DNA of 64,000 nucleotides from Caenimonas soli (GCF_013155545.1 NZ_JABJVV010000010.1:124001-188000), one strand, 5' to 3'; counted from the first letter of the stretch, positions 9,049 through 18,914 are shown. The notes: a model not told the origin generated them from the sequence alone. Numbers and translations: made by a program.

Positions 9049-10212
9049 TTATGGGCGTGCTGGCCAGTGCCAGGCGGGGCGGTCGAACTCGTCCCGGGCG
9101 GCGACCCGCGTTTCGCCGAGTTCCTTCTCCAGGGTCAGTGATTGGCAGCCTTGCTCTTGCAGGGCCGCGATCAGCCGATTGGCGTGAGAAACGACGAACA
9201 CCTGCGAACGCTGGGCCGCCTGCCCGATCAGGCGGCCCAGCGCCGGCAGCAAGTCGGGATGCAAGCTGGTCTCGGGTTCGTTGAGCACCAGCAATTCGGG
9301 AGGCCGCGGCGAAAGCAGCGCGGCAATCCACAACAGGTAGCGCAAGGTGCCGTCAGAGAGCTCCACCGCCTTGAGCGGCCGCAACAGGCCATGCTGGCGC
9401 ATGGTGGTCTCGAAGCGGCCGTCCCGGCTTTCGATTTCAATGGCAGCGCCGGGAAAGGCATCGTTCACGGCCTGGTCCAGCGCCGCCGGATCGCCGATCT
9501 CGCGGATGGTTTGCAGGGCCGCGGCGAGGTCGGCTCCCTCGTGGCCCAGCACGGGCGTATGCGTGCCGATCTGGGGCATGCGCGCCGGGGCCTGCGCGTC
9601 CGTGCGGAAGTGATCGTAGAAGCGCCAGGAGCGGATCTGCTCGCGCAAGGCCAGCATCTCCGGTGTGCGGCGCGGATCGGCGACCTGCGAGAGCATGCTG
9701 TCGAAGCCGGCCATGCGATCGTGCACGATCTGCCACTCACCGTCGTCCCCGCGCGATCGCACCAAGGCGCCCTTGCGCTCGACCAGCATGGCCGAGGGAC
9801 GCTGCACCGGTCCGGCCCAGACGAATTCGCTCTTGATGACGGGGTCGAGGCTGAAGGCGGACGAGCTGGGCGCCGGCAGCCCCAGGTCGATCGAATAGCT
9901 GAATTCCGATCCGACGAATCCCAACCCCAGGCTCACCGGCTTCCTGCGCACCGTGCCCTGGATGGGAACCTCGCCGCGCCGCATCGCGGCCGACAGCGTC
10001 TCGGGCCCGGCCCACAGCGTGGAAGCCAGTCCGCCTTCACGCGCCAGCGAACCGATCACGCCGCCCTGGGCGGTTTCGGCCAGCAGCCGCAAGGCCTTGT
10101 AGATGTTGGACTTGCCGCTGCCGTTGGCGCCTGTGATCAGGTTGAGCGGCTCCAGCGGAATGACGAAGTCGCGCAGCGTGCGGTAGTTCTGGACGGCGAG
10201 GGTCTGCAGCAT
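9049..10212 (-). CDS. AAA-family (RecF/OLD-like) ATPase, function unknown
   Basis: 387 residues. It starts MLQTLAVQNYRTLRDF, followed by a Walker A P-loop GANGSGKSN (about 29-37). An ABC/SMC-type signature lies in the middle (LSDGTLRYLLW), with Walker B LLVLNEPETSLHPDLL near the C-terminus and a switch-like VFVVSHANRL. This is the AAA_21/AAA_15 fold of RecF/OLD-like ATPases. No TOPRIM nuclease domain is seen, so it is not a complete OLD nuclease. It stands alone between gltX and metZ with no obvious toxin or nuclease partner, so I do not assign a defence function. Confidence 0.8.
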   Translation of the reverse strand: MLQTLAVQNYRTLRDFVIPLEPLNLITGANGSGKSNIYKALRLLAETAQGGVIGSLAREGGLASTLWAGPETLSAAMRRGEVPIQGTVRRKPVSLGLGFVGSEFSYSIDLGLPAPSSSAFSLDPVIKSEFVWAGPVQRPSAMLVERKGALVRSRGDDGEWQIVHDRMAGFDSMLSQVADPRRTPEMLALREQIRSWRFYDHFRTDAQAPARMPQIGTHTPVLGHEGADLAAALQTIREIGDPAALDQAVNDAFPGAAIEIESRDGRFETTMRQHGLLRPLKAVELSDGTLRYLLWIAALLSPRPPELLVLNEPETSLHPDLLPALGRLIGQAAQRSQVFVVSHANRLIAALQEQGCQSLTLEKELGETRVAARDEFDRPAWHWPARP

Positions 10213-10294
10213 GGCGCGGGCCTTCTCAGCGGCCCGCGGAAATTCGAAGCTCGGTCATCGCGCTCTCCCCATGCCAGTGGGCCCGGGCCCGTTC

Positions 10295-11509
10295 TTAGTT
10301 CAGCGTGTCCAACCCTCGCAACAGGTCGGCCTTCAGGTCTTCCAGGTGTTCCAATCCCACCGCAACACGCACCAGGTTCTGCCGGATGCCGGCGGCCAGC
10401 CGCTGCTGTTCGGTCAGGCGCCCGTGCGAGGTGCTCGCCGGGTGGGTGATGATGGTCTTCACGTCGCCGAGGTTGGCGGTGACCGACAGCAGCTGGGTCG
10501 AATCCACCACATGGAAGGCATTCTTGCGGGCATGGTCGGCATCCGCGGCCTTGATGTCGAAGGACACCACGGCGCCGCCGCGCCCTGACTGCTGCGCCAT
10601 CGCCAGCTCATGCTGGGGGTGGCTCTTGAGGCCCGGGTAGTAGACGCGTTCGATCTTGGGATGGCCTTCCAGCCACTTGGCCAGCTCGAGCGCGCGCTGC
10701 GACTGCGCTTCCATGCGGATGCCCAGCGTTTCCATGCCCTTCAGCACGACCCAGGCATTGAATGGCGACAGGCTCATGCCGGCGCTGCGCATCACAGGGA
10801 TGAATTTGTCCGCGATCAGCTGCTCGCCGCCCACCAGCGCACCGGCGACCACGCGGCCCTGCCCGTCCAGGTACTTGGTGCCCGAGTGCACGACGATGTC
10901 GGCGCCGAACTTCACGGGCTGCTGCAAGGCCGGCGAGCAAAAGCAGTTGTCCACGGCGAGCAAGGCGCCAGCGTTGTGCGCGATGTCGGCCAGCGCGCGG
11001 ATGTCGCAGACGTCCGCCAGCGGATTGGTCGGCGTCTCGGCGAACAACAGCTTGGTGTTGGGCTTGATCGCGGCCTTCCACTCGCCCACATCGATTTGCG
11101 AAACGAAGGAACTCTCCACACCGAACTTGCCGAACTCGGTACCTATCAGCTTGATGGTCGAGCCGAACACCGAGCGCGAGCACACCACATGGTCGCCCGC
11201 CTTGAGCAGGCCCATGCACAGGAGCAGGATGGCGCTCATGCCGCTGGAAGTGGCGATGGCGTCTTCCATGCCCTCCAGCGCCGCCAGCCGCTTTTCCATG
11301 CTGGCCGTGGTCGGGTTGGTGAAGCGCGAGTAGATGTAGCCCTCTTCCTCGCCGGCGAAGCGGCGGGCCGCGGTTGCGCTGTCGGGCTGGGTAAAGCTGG
11401 AGGTGAGATACAGCGCCTCGGAGTTCTCGCCGTACTGGCTCTTGTCCACGGCCGCGCGTACCGCGAGCGTTTCGAGGTGCAGGCCCGCGGGCAGCTTCTT
11501 CTCGGGCAT
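10295..11509 (-). CDS. metZ: O-succinylhomoserine sulfhydrylase
   Basis: 404 residues, a Cys/Met-metabolism PLP-dependent enzyme that makes homocysteine from O-succinylhomoserine and sulfide (direct sulfhydrylation route to methionine). The PLP lysine lies in VHSGTKYLDGQGRV, and SSGMSAILL and TNPLADV are family motifs. The choice of metZ over metB/metC rests on sequence character and on the conserved Burkholderiales order purF-metZ. Same strand as purF, 90 bases downstream. Confidence 0.88.
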   Translation of the reverse strand: MPEKKLPAGLHLETLAVRAAVDKSQYGENSEALYLTSSFTQPDSATAARRFAGEEEGYIYSRFTNPTTASMEKRLAALEGMEDAIATSSGMSAILLLCMGLLKAGDHVVCSRSVFGSTIKLIGTEFGKFGVESSFVSQIDVGEWKAAIKPNTKLLFAETPTNPLADVCDIRALADIAHNAGALLAVDNCFCSPALQQPVKFGADIVVHSGTKYLDGQGRVVAGALVGGEQLIADKFIPVMRSAGMSLSPFNAWVVLKGMETLGIRMEAQSQRALELAKWLEGHPKIERVYYPGLKSHPQHELAMAQQSGRGGAVVSFDIKAADADHARKNAFHVVDSTQLLSVTANLGDVKTIITHPASTSHGRLTEQQRLAAGIRQNLVRVAVGLEHLEDLKADLLRGLDTLN

Positions 11510-11544
11510 GATCAGACCTTCGCCGGGCCGCCCCTAGAAGGGCT

Positions 11545-11563
11545 GGGCCCCCTCGGGGGGCAG
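11545..11563. repeat. GC-rich hairpin repeat between purF and metZ
   Basis: The palindromic core GCCCCCTCGGGGGGC sits in the 90-base purF-metZ gap. Short CCCCC/GGGGG hairpins of this kind are common intergenic repeats in Comamonadaceae (general knowledge; copy number cannot be measured here). It could act as an mRNA stem-loop between the two genes. Confidence 0.5.
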
Positions 11564-11599
11564 TGCAGCAGCGTAGCTGCAAACGTGGGGGCACACATC

Positions 11600-13108
11600 T
11601 TATGCGTCCTGTGCGTTCGGCAAGGCCAGCCGCGAGGTGTCTTCTTCCAGCGGGTCTTCCTGGCCGATGCGCGCTTCGTTGATGCGCGCGATGTCGTCGG
11701 CGTTGATGTCGCCCGTCACATACACGCCGTCGAAGCAGGAAGCGTCGAAGCCGTCGAGTTGGGGATTGAGCGATCCGATGGCGCGCTTCATCCCTTCCAC
11801 GTCCTGGTAGATCAGGGCATCGCAGCCGATGATCTGGCGCACTTCCTCGATGGTGCGGCCATGGGCCACCAGTTCGCTGGAGGTGGGCATGTCGATGCCG
11901 TACACGTTGGGGAAACGCACCGGCGGCGCGGCGCTGGCCAGGTACACCTTCTTGGCGCCGGCGTCGCGCGCCATCTGCACGATCTCGCGGCTGGTGGTGC
12001 CGCGCACGATGGAGTCATCCACCAGCAGCACGTTGCGGCCCTTGAATTCGCTGGCGATGACGTTGAGCTTCTGGCGCACCGACTTCTTGCGCACACCCTG
12101 CCCCGGCATGATGAAGGTGCGGCCCACGTAGCGGTTCTTCACGAAACCCTCGCGGTACGGCACGCCCAGCAGATGCGCCAGCTGCGTGGCGCTGGGCCGG
12201 CTGGATTCCGGAATGGGGATGATCACGTCGATCTCGTTGGGCGGCACCGTGGAAACCACGCGCTTGGCCAGCGTCTCGCCCAGGTTCAGGCGCGCCTGGT
12301 AAACGGAAATGCCATCCATGACCGAATCGGGCCGGGCCAGGTACACGAATTCGAAAATGCAGGGGAACAGCTTGGGCGCGTCGGCGCACTGCTGCGCGTG
12401 GACCTTGCCTTGCAGGTCGATGAACACGGCTTCGCCGGGCGCCAAGTTGCGCTCGAACACATGGCCCGTGCCCTCCAGCGAAACCGATTCGCTGGCCACC
12501 ATCACGGTGCCGTCCTTGCTGCGGCCCATCGACAGGGGCCGGATGCCGAACGGATCGCGGAAAGCCAGCACGCCGTGGCCGGCGATCAGCACGATGACGG
12601 CATAGGAGCCGCGCACGCGCCGGTGCACGTTGCGCACGGCGGTGAACACGTCCTCGGGCTGCAGCGGCACGCCGCGCGTGGACTTCTCCAGCTCGTGGGC
12701 GAAGACGTTCAGCAGCACCTCGGAATCGCTCTCGGTGTTGATGTGGCGATGGTCCGTGGAGAACAGCTCGGCTTTCAACTCCTGAGCGTTGGTGAGGTTG
12801 CCGTTGTGCACCAGCACGATGCCGAAGGGAGCGTTCACGTAGAAGGGCTGCGCCTCTTCCTCGCTATAGGCGTTGCCGGCGGTTGGATAGCGCACCTGGC
12901 CCAGGCCTGCGGTGCCCGGCAAGGCCCGCATGTTGCGGGTGCGGAACACGTCGCGCACCATGCCCTTGGCCTTGTGCATGAAGAACTTGCGCTCCTGCTG
13001 GGTGACGATACCCGCCGCATCCTGGCCGCGATGCTGCAATAGCAGCAATGCGTCGTAGATCAGCTGGTTGACTGGGGCGCTACTGACAACGCCGACGATT
13101 CCACACAT
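11600..13108 (-). CDS. purF: Amidophosphoribosyltransferase
   Basis: 502 residues. It catalyses the first committed step of purine synthesis, PRPP plus glutamine to phosphoribosylamine. The N-terminal Cys2 glutaminase nucleophile follows Met directly (MCGIVGVV, then LLLQHRGQDAAGI), which suggests no propeptide, as in the E. coli type. The PRPP-binding loop VLLVDDSIVRGTTSREIV marks the C-terminal phosphoribosyltransferase domain. It lies downstream of cvpA on the same strand, the classical cvpA-purF arrangement. Confidence 0.97.
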   Translation of the reverse strand: MCGIVGVVSSAPVNQLIYDALLLLQHRGQDAAGIVTQQERKFFMHKAKGMVRDVFRTRNMRALPGTAGLGQVRYPTAGNAYSEEEAQPFYVNAPFGIVLVHNGNLTNAQELKAELFSTDHRHINTESDSEVLLNVFAHELEKSTRGVPLQPEDVFTAVRNVHRRVRGSYAVIVLIAGHGVLAFRDPFGIRPLSMGRSKDGTVMVASESVSLEGTGHVFERNLAPGEAVFIDLQGKVHAQQCADAPKLFPCIFEFVYLARPDSVMDGISVYQARLNLGETLAKRVVSTVPPNEIDVIIPIPESSRPSATQLAHLLGVPYREGFVKNRYVGRTFIMPGQGVRKKSVRQKLNVIASEFKGRNVLLVDDSIVRGTTSREIVQMARDAGAKKVYLASAAPPVRFPNVYGIDMPTSSELVAHGRTIEEVRQIIGCDALIYQDVEGMKRAIGSLNPQLDGFDASCFDGVYVTGDINADDIARINEARIGQEDPLEEDTSRLALPNAQDA

Positions 13109-13117
13109 AAGAGCCTC

Positions 13118-13606
13118 TTACCCCGGTAGGTAGTGCCCGAACCGCTCGGGCAATACCGGTTTCATTTCCTTGAGCACCGCCGTCGCGACGTCGGCACCCT
13201 TCGACTCCGCCCACCACTCGCCGCGCTTGAGCGGCGTCATGTTGATCACCACGGCCAGCGCCAGCAGCAGCACCGCGCCCCGGATCAGGCCGAACGCCGC
13301 GCCCAAGGCGCGGTCGATCGGTCGCAGCCCCACGGCCTCGACCAGCCTCTTGGTCAGCCAGGCCAACAGCCCCCCGGTGAACACCACGGCGATGAACACC
13401 ACGACAAACCCGGCCGCGTAGCGCATCGCCTCGCCCGCGCTGCCCATCGGCAGCAGGGCCGCGGCCTTGGGCGCGAACCATTGGGCCAGGATGAACGCCG
13501 CCACCCAGCTGATCACCGACAACACTTCATACACCAACCCGCGCCAGGCGCCCAGCAGCAGCGAAGCGGCCAGCACGGCCAGGAACACCCAGTCGAGCGC
13601 GACCAT
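13118..13606 (-). CDS. cvpA: CvpA family membrane protein
   Basis: 162 residues with four predicted membrane helices (about 5-22, 28-45, 60-83 and 100-120) and the family N-terminus LDWVFLAVLAASLLLGAWRG. CvpA is linked to colicin V production and purine-dependent growth, and its gene commonly precedes purF, as here (9-base gap). Its start codon directly abuts the stop of the upstream SPOR gene. Confidence 0.93.
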   Translation of the reverse strand: MVALDWVFLAVLAASLLLGAWRGLVYEVLSVISWVAAFILAQWFAPKAAALLPMGSAGEAMRYAAGFVVVFIAVVFTGGLLAWLTKRLVEAVGLRPIDRALGAAFGLIRGAVLLLALAVVINMTPLKRGEWWAESKGADVATAVLKEMKPVLPERFGHYLPG

Positions 13607-14311
13607 CTATAAGGTGAGGATCGCGGCCGGTAAATCCAGGCCCTTGATCTTGTCAGCCGCTTTGTCGGCTTCAGCCCGGTTCGCGAAGGGGCCCACGCGG
13701 ACCCGGATGCGCTTGCCGTCCTTGGTTTCGGCCACGTTCGTATAGGTCTTCAGCCCGGCGCGTTCCACCTTCTGGCGGGCCTCGCGGGCCTTGCCGACGT
13801 CGGCAAAGGCGCCCACTTGGACGACGAAGCGGCCCTCGACGGCGGCCGCCTTCGACTTGCCCTCGAGCAGGGCCTTGGCCTTGGCGCCGTTATCGGGCTT
13901 GGCTTCGGGCTTGGCCGCTACCTTGGGCTCGGGCTTCGGCTCGGGCTGAGGCTCCGCCTTCGGTTCGGGTTTGGGTTCAGGTTTCGGTTCGGGGCTGGCC
14001 TCGGGCTTGCTTTCGGCCGCGGGCGCAGCCTCGGCAACCTTCGGCTGCGCCGGCGCCTGGACAGCGGGCTGGGCCGGGACGGGCAGCGGCTTGACCTTGT
14101 TGCGGTCCGGAATCTCGATCGGGATGTCGACGGCGATCGGACGGGGCTGCGTGTCGAACAGCAAGGGGAAGCCGACCACGCCAATCAGCACGAGCACGCC
14201 GGCACCGATCAGCCGGTGCCTGGCGCGCCTGCGCATCGCCTCGATGCTTTCGGGCTGGCGGTGGGTGGCTGCCGACTCGTCGCCACCTTTGCGGGATTTG
14301 AAAAAGGGCAT
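13607..14311 (-). CDS. SPOR domain-containing membrane protein (DedD-like)
   Basis: 234 residues: a short cytoplasmic N-terminus, one membrane helix (LIGAGVLVLIGVVGFPLLF, about 35-53), a long Pro/Lys/Glu-rich linker with tandem PKPE-type repeats (about 100-140), and a C-terminal SPOR domain (FVVQVGAFADVGKAREAR ... RVRVGPFANRAEADKAA). SPOR domains bind denuded peptidoglycan at the division septum, so it probably acts in cell division like DedD. It sits between folC and cvpA, as usual in Burkholderiales, and is co-oriented with them. Confidence 0.9.
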   Translation of the reverse strand: MPFFKSRKGGDESAATHRQPESIEAMRRRARHRLIGAGVLVLIGVVGFPLLFDTQPRPIAVDIPIEIPDRNKVKPLPVPAQPAVQAPAQPKVAEAAPAAESKPEASPEPKPEPKPEPKAEPQPEPKPEPKVAAKPEAKPDNGAKAKALLEGKSKAAAVEGRFVVQVGAFADVGKAREARQKVERAGLKTYTNVAETKDGKRIRVRVGPFANRAEADKAADKIKGLDLPAAILTL

Positions 14312-14319
14312 GAATGCTG

Positions 14320-15609
14320 TCAGCTCGCGAGATGTTTGGCCTGAAGGCGGGGTAAACCGTCCTTCAGAACGCCGCCCACGGTGTAGAACGATCCGAAGAC
14401 CACGATTCTATCAGCGGGGTCCGCGGCGGCCACCGCCGCACGCAACGCTTCCATCGGGTCGCCGTGGGTGCTCGCACCCACATCGGTGCGCTTGTTCTGC
14501 GCCTGCCATTTCGCCAGCAGGTGCGCCGCGCTCTCGGCTCGCGGCGTCGGCAGGTCGGTGAAGTACCAGCGGTCGATGAGCGGCCCGACTTTCGCGAGCA
14601 TGGGGCCCAGGTCCTTGTCCGCCATCGCGCCGAAGACGCCATGCGTAGTCGGATAGAAGCCCATCGCGTCCAGGTTGGCCGCAAGCGCTGCGACCGAGTG
14701 CGGGTTGTGGGCCACATCGAGCACCAGCGCGGGCTGCCCGGGCACGATCTGGAACCGCCCCGGCAGCTCCACCATGGCCAGGCCGTTGCGCACGGCCTGC
14801 GCCGTGACCGGCACCGATTGGCGCAACGCCTCCAGCGCAGCCAGCGCGCCCGACGCATTGATGAGCTGATTGGCCCCGCGCAAGGCCGGATAGGCCAGGC
14901 CCGAATAGCGCCGGCCGCGGCCGGCCCAGGCCCACTGCTGCTTGTCGCCGGAGAAATTGAAATCGCGGCCCAGCGTCCAGAGATCGGCCCCGATCTCGAC
15001 GGCCCGGTCCAGCACGCTTTGCGGCGCCACCGGGTCGCTCACGATCACCGGCCTGCCGGTTCGCATGATCCCCGCCTTCTCCCGGCCTATGCTTTCCCGG
15101 TCGGGGCCGAGATAGTCCATGTGGTCCAGGTCGATGCTGGTGATCACGGCGCAGTCGGCGTCCACGATGTTCACGGCGTCCAGGCGCCCACCCAGGCCCA
15201 CCTCCAGGATCGCAAGATCAAGTCCCGAAGCCGCCATGAGACCCATGATAGCCAGCGTGGTGAACTCGAAGTAGGTCAGCGTCACGCCTTGCCGCGCCGC
15301 CTCGACCCGCTCGAAATGCGGCACCAGGTCCTGTTGCGCGACGATTTCGCCATGGATGCGGCAGCGCTCCTCGAAATGCACGAGGTGCGGCGAGGTGTAG
15401 ACGCCGGGTCGATAGCCCGCTTGCAGGGCGATCGCCTCCAGCATGGCGCAGGTCGAGCCTTTGCCGTTGGTGCCGGCGACGGTGATGACCGGGCAGTCAA
15501 AGCGCAGGCCCATCCGCGTGGCCACGGCCTGCACGCGTTCCAGGCCCATCTCTATCGTCTTGGGGTGCAGGCTTTCGCAGTGCGCCAGCCAGTCTTGCAG
15601 GGTTTCCAT
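14320..15609 (-). CDS. folC: Bifunctional folylpolyglutamate / dihydrofolate synthase
   Basis: 429 residues. It adds glutamate to dihydropteroate and to reduced folates. The Mur-ligase-like ATP loop is VAGTNGKGSTCAML (about 43-56). Other family motifs are GVYTSPHLVHFEER and DLDHMDYLG, with LVLDVAHNPHS in the C-terminal domain. First gene of the folC-SPOR-cvpA-purF-metZ series on the minus strand, with 8 bases before the SPOR gene. Confidence 0.96.
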   Translation of the reverse strand: METLQDWLAHCESLHPKTIEMGLERVQAVATRMGLRFDCPVITVAGTNGKGSTCAMLEAIALQAGYRPGVYTSPHLVHFEERCRIHGEIVAQQDLVPHFERVEAARQGVTLTYFEFTTLAIMGLMAASGLDLAILEVGLGGRLDAVNIVDADCAVITSIDLDHMDYLGPDRESIGREKAGIMRTGRPVIVSDPVAPQSVLDRAVEIGADLWTLGRDFNFSGDKQQWAWAGRGRRYSGLAYPALRGANQLINASGALAALEALRQSVPVTAQAVRNGLAMVELPGRFQIVPGQPALVLDVAHNPHSVAALAANLDAMGFYPTTHGVFGAMADKDLGPMLAKVGPLIDRWYFTDLPTPRAESAAHLLAKWQAQNKRTDVGASTHGDPMEALRAAVAAADPADRIVVFGSFYTVGGVLKDGLPRLQAKHLAS

Positions 15610-15636
15610 GCACGCATTGTCCCAGCACTATGATTT

Positions 15637-15902
15637 GGGCCTGTTCACACTATTTTTGCAAGTGCGAACGCGGTTAAAACAGCGCCAATCTAGGCGCGCG
15701 ACGACGCCCAGGCTGGCCGCCTGGGCTAGGAGTGCAACAACGAGTGGCGCTGTTTTAACCACGTTCCCTTCGGGTTGCGGCCAAAAAGGCCATGCGCCGC
15801 GTTGCGAAGCCTTGCCGGACGTTGAGTCCGGCCGCGTTTCGCGCCTTGCGCATGACCTTTTTGATCCGCAACGCATCTTGCAAAAATAGTGTGAACAGGC
15901 CC
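15637..15902. repeat. Nested inverted-repeat element (MITE-like)
   Basis: A 266-base unit between folC and the YffB-like gene, bounded by near-perfect terminal inverted repeats of about 26 bases (left arm begins GGGCCTGTTCACAC; its complement ends at 15902). Inside are further palindromes: GGTTAAAACAGCGCCA (15672-15687) against TGGCGCTGTTTTAACC (15745-15760); GCCCAGGC (15706-15713) against GCCTGGGC (15719-15726); AAAAAGGCCATGCGC (starting 15783) against a near-complement ending at about 15871; and GCCGGAC-GTTGA-GTCCGGC (15814-15832). It has no coding potential. The arrangement suggests a non-autonomous mobile element or a large intergenic structured repeat. No clear target-site duplication is seen. 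Confidence 0.7.
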
Positions 15903-15906
15903 ATCC

Positions 15907-16260
15907 ATGAAGATCGTTATGTATGGCATTACCAACTGCGACACCGTGAAGAAGGCTCGCGCCTGGCTGGGCGAGCACGGCATCGCCTACGAGTTTCACG
16001 ATTTCAAGAAGCAGGGCGTGCCCGCGCAGCAGCTGGACGGCTGGATCGCGCAACTGGGCTGGGAGCGCCTCGTCAACCGGCAGGGCACGACCTGGCGCAA
16101 GCTGGCTCCGGCCGCTCAAGCCGAAGTGAATGACGCGGACAGCGCCAGGAAACTGATGCAGGACCAGCCCAGCGTCATCAAGCGCCCGGTCGTCGAATGG
16201 GGCGAGAACACCACAGTCGGCTTCGATCCGGCGGCCTGGGCGTTGCTGCGGGGCGCCTGA
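15907..16260 (+). CDS. ArsC/Spx-family reductase, YffB-like
   Basis: 117 residues, thioredoxin-fold ArsC family. A single N-terminal cysteine lies in GITNCDTVKKA (Cys11), followed by YEFHDFKKQG and a C-terminal KRPVVEWG loop with the family arginine. It lacks the extra cysteines of true arsenate reductases and there are no ars genes nearby, so the YffB type (function poorly defined, possibly glutathione-dependent thiol chemistry) is more likely. Its ATG begins only 4 bases after the inverted-repeat element, whose right arm must therefore influence its leader or promoter. Confidence 0.85.
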   Translation: MKIVMYGITNCDTVKKARAWLGEHGIAYEFHDFKKQGVPAQQLDGWIAQLGWERLVNRQGTTWRKLAPAAQAEVNDADSARKLMQDQPSVIKRPVVEWGENTTVGFDPAAWALLRGA

Positions 16261-16356
16261 ACAGGCACTTTTACCGTCGCTTTACCCAAATGGCAGCGCT
16301 TGCGGCGCGGGTTTTGCCTAAAATTTCAGCATTGAAGGCAACCGAAGGAGCGGTCG

Positions 16357-17118
16357 ATGAAAAGAGCTGTTTTGTTTTCAGCGATGGGGTTGCTGGCTGC
16401 TGCCGGCACGGTCGAAGCCGCCGAAGAGGTCGGGCGAGTCATTTCCAGCACGCCGGTGGTCCAGCAAGTGGCTGTGCCGCGGCAGGTGTGCAACTACCAG
16501 CCGATGGTTGTGCAGCAGCCCAATTCGGGCGGCGGCGCGGTGTTGGGCGCGATAGCGGGCGGTGCGCTGGGCAACCAGATCGGCCATGGCTCGGGCCGCG
16601 CGGCTGCCACCCTGATCGGGTTGGTCGGCGGGGCCGCGGTGGGCAACAACATCGAAGGCCCGAGCGGCTACGTGCAGAACGTGCAGCAATGCACCACCCA
16701 GACCACCTACGAAAACCGCACGGTAGGCTACAACGTCACCTACGAATACGCGGGCAGGCAACACAGCGTCCAGCTGCCCTATGACCCGGGCGCGACCATC
16801 CGGCTGGAACTCACGCCGATGGCGGGCGCTAGCGGTCCCGCGACCGGCGGATATGCGACTGCCGCGCCGGTGGCCGAGGGCCCGAGCTCCGGCCCCCCGG
16901 GAACTGCGGTGGGCGTCATCGTCGGCACGCCCATGGTGCAGCCCGTGATGTCGGCGCCCGTGGTCACGTACCCGAGCTACTACCCGGCATATTCGGCATA
17001 CCCGGCGTATCCCGCGGCCTACCCCTATTACTACGCGCGTCCGTACTATTACCCGCCCATCGGCTTGTCGCTGAACCTCGGGTATTCACGCGGCCACCAT
17101 CACCACCACCGGCGATAG
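16357..17118 (+). CDS. Glycine-zipper 2TM-domain exported protein with Tyr- and His-rich tail
   Basis: 253 residues. A signal peptide is likely (MKRAVLFSAMGLLAAAGTVEAA). A Gly-zipper region follows (GGGAVLGAIAGGALGNQIG and LIGLVGGAAVGNNIEG, about 65-105), resembling Rick_17kDa/glycine-zipper 2TM outer-membrane-associated proteins. A conserved-looking Cys/Tyr segment (QQCTTQTTYENR) precedes a Pro/Tyr-rich low-complexity stretch of YPAYSAYPAYPA type, and the protein ends in a run of six histidines and two arginines. An AAGGAG ribosome site precedes the ATG. Envelope location is inferred; the exact role is unknown. The His tail might bind metal. Confidence 0.8.
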   Translation: MKRAVLFSAMGLLAAAGTVEAAEEVGRVISSTPVVQQVAVPRQVCNYQPMVVQQPNSGGGAVLGAIAGGALGNQIGHGSGRAAATLIGLVGGAAVGNNIEGPSGYVQNVQQCTTQTTYENRTVGYNVTYEYAGRQHSVQLPYDPGATIRLELTPMAGASGPATGGYATAAPVAEGPSSGPPGTAVGVIVGTPMVQPVMSAPVVTYPSYYPAYSAYPAYPAAYPYYYARPYYYPPIGLSLNLGYSRGHHHHHRR

Positions 17119-17195
17119 CGTCCGGGCGGGGCCTGCGGTCCGGGGCTGGGGGTTGACCGAAGTTAAAATCGGTCGTTTCCCCCCAGCCCTTTGCC

Positions 17196-17513
17196 ATGAC
17201 CACCGAAAAATTAGCCGTCGCCGGCGTCACGACCCAGGCCAATGTGTACTTCGACGGCAAGTGCGTAAGCCACTCCATTATCCTGGCCGACGGGACGAAA
17301 AAGTCCGTCGGCGTGGTCTTGCCCGCACAACTGACTTTCAATACCGGCGCGCCTGAGATCATGGAATGCGTGGCCGGAGCCTGCGAGTACAAGCTCGCCG
17401 GCACCGACGAATGGCGCAAGAGCGGTCCCGGCGACCAATTCAGCGTGCCGGGCAATTCCAGCTTCGAGATCCGCGTAGCCCAGGCCTATCACTACATCTG
17501 CCACTTCGGCTAA
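17196..17513 (+). CDS. ppnP: Pyrimidine/purine nucleoside phosphorylase
   Basis: 105 residues, the length of the small cupin-fold PpnP (formerly YaiE/DUF1255) family, which phosphorolyses several nucleosides to base plus pentose-1-phosphate. Recognisable segments are ANVYFDGKCVSHSI, the central cupin core PEIMECVAGACEYKL and the C-terminal SFEIRVAQAYHYICHFG. It is 18 bases upstream of argG on the same strand and may be co-transcribed with it. Confidence 0.93.
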   Translation: MTTEKLAVAGVTTQANVYFDGKCVSHSIILADGTKKSVGVVLPAQLTFNTGAPEIMECVAGACEYKLAGTDEWRKSGPGDQFSVPGNSSFEIRVAQAYHYICHFG

Positions 17514-18866
<1,353 letters not shown>

Positions 18867-18887
18867 TACCCGGTTGGCTAACGGGCC

Positions 18888-18914
18888 GTCATCCCGGGCT
18901 TGACCCGGGATCCA
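18888..18914. repeat. REP-like palindrome downstream of argG
   Basis: The sequence contains ATCCCGGG-CTTGA-CCCGGGAT (18891-18911), an 8-bp perfect inverted repeat. The same unit occurs inverted at 58171-58197, with a variant copy at 58125-58151, so it is a dispersed repeat within this window. It may act as a transcript 3'-end structure for argG. Confidence 0.75.

Noticed and set aside
9142..9180. Possible defence island around the AAA ATPase
   Set aside because: No nuclease, toxin, methylase or mobile element accompanies it; neighbours are housekeeping genes.
10610..13042. Very long open frame on the plus strand (about 810 codons) opposite metZ and purF
   Set aside because: It is antisense to two clear metabolic genes; GC-rich codon bias keeps the opposite strand open. 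The translation is Ala/His/Gln/Arg-rich without domains.
15907..16260. Arsenate reductase role for the ArsC-family gene
   Set aside because: Only one Cys in the expected region and no arsR, arsB or acr3 nearby; YffB-like is the better fit.
16299..16324. Promoter TTGCGG-N13-TAAAAT before the glycine-zipper gene
   Set aside because: The spacing of 13 bases is too short for a sigma-70 promoter, so I do not call it.
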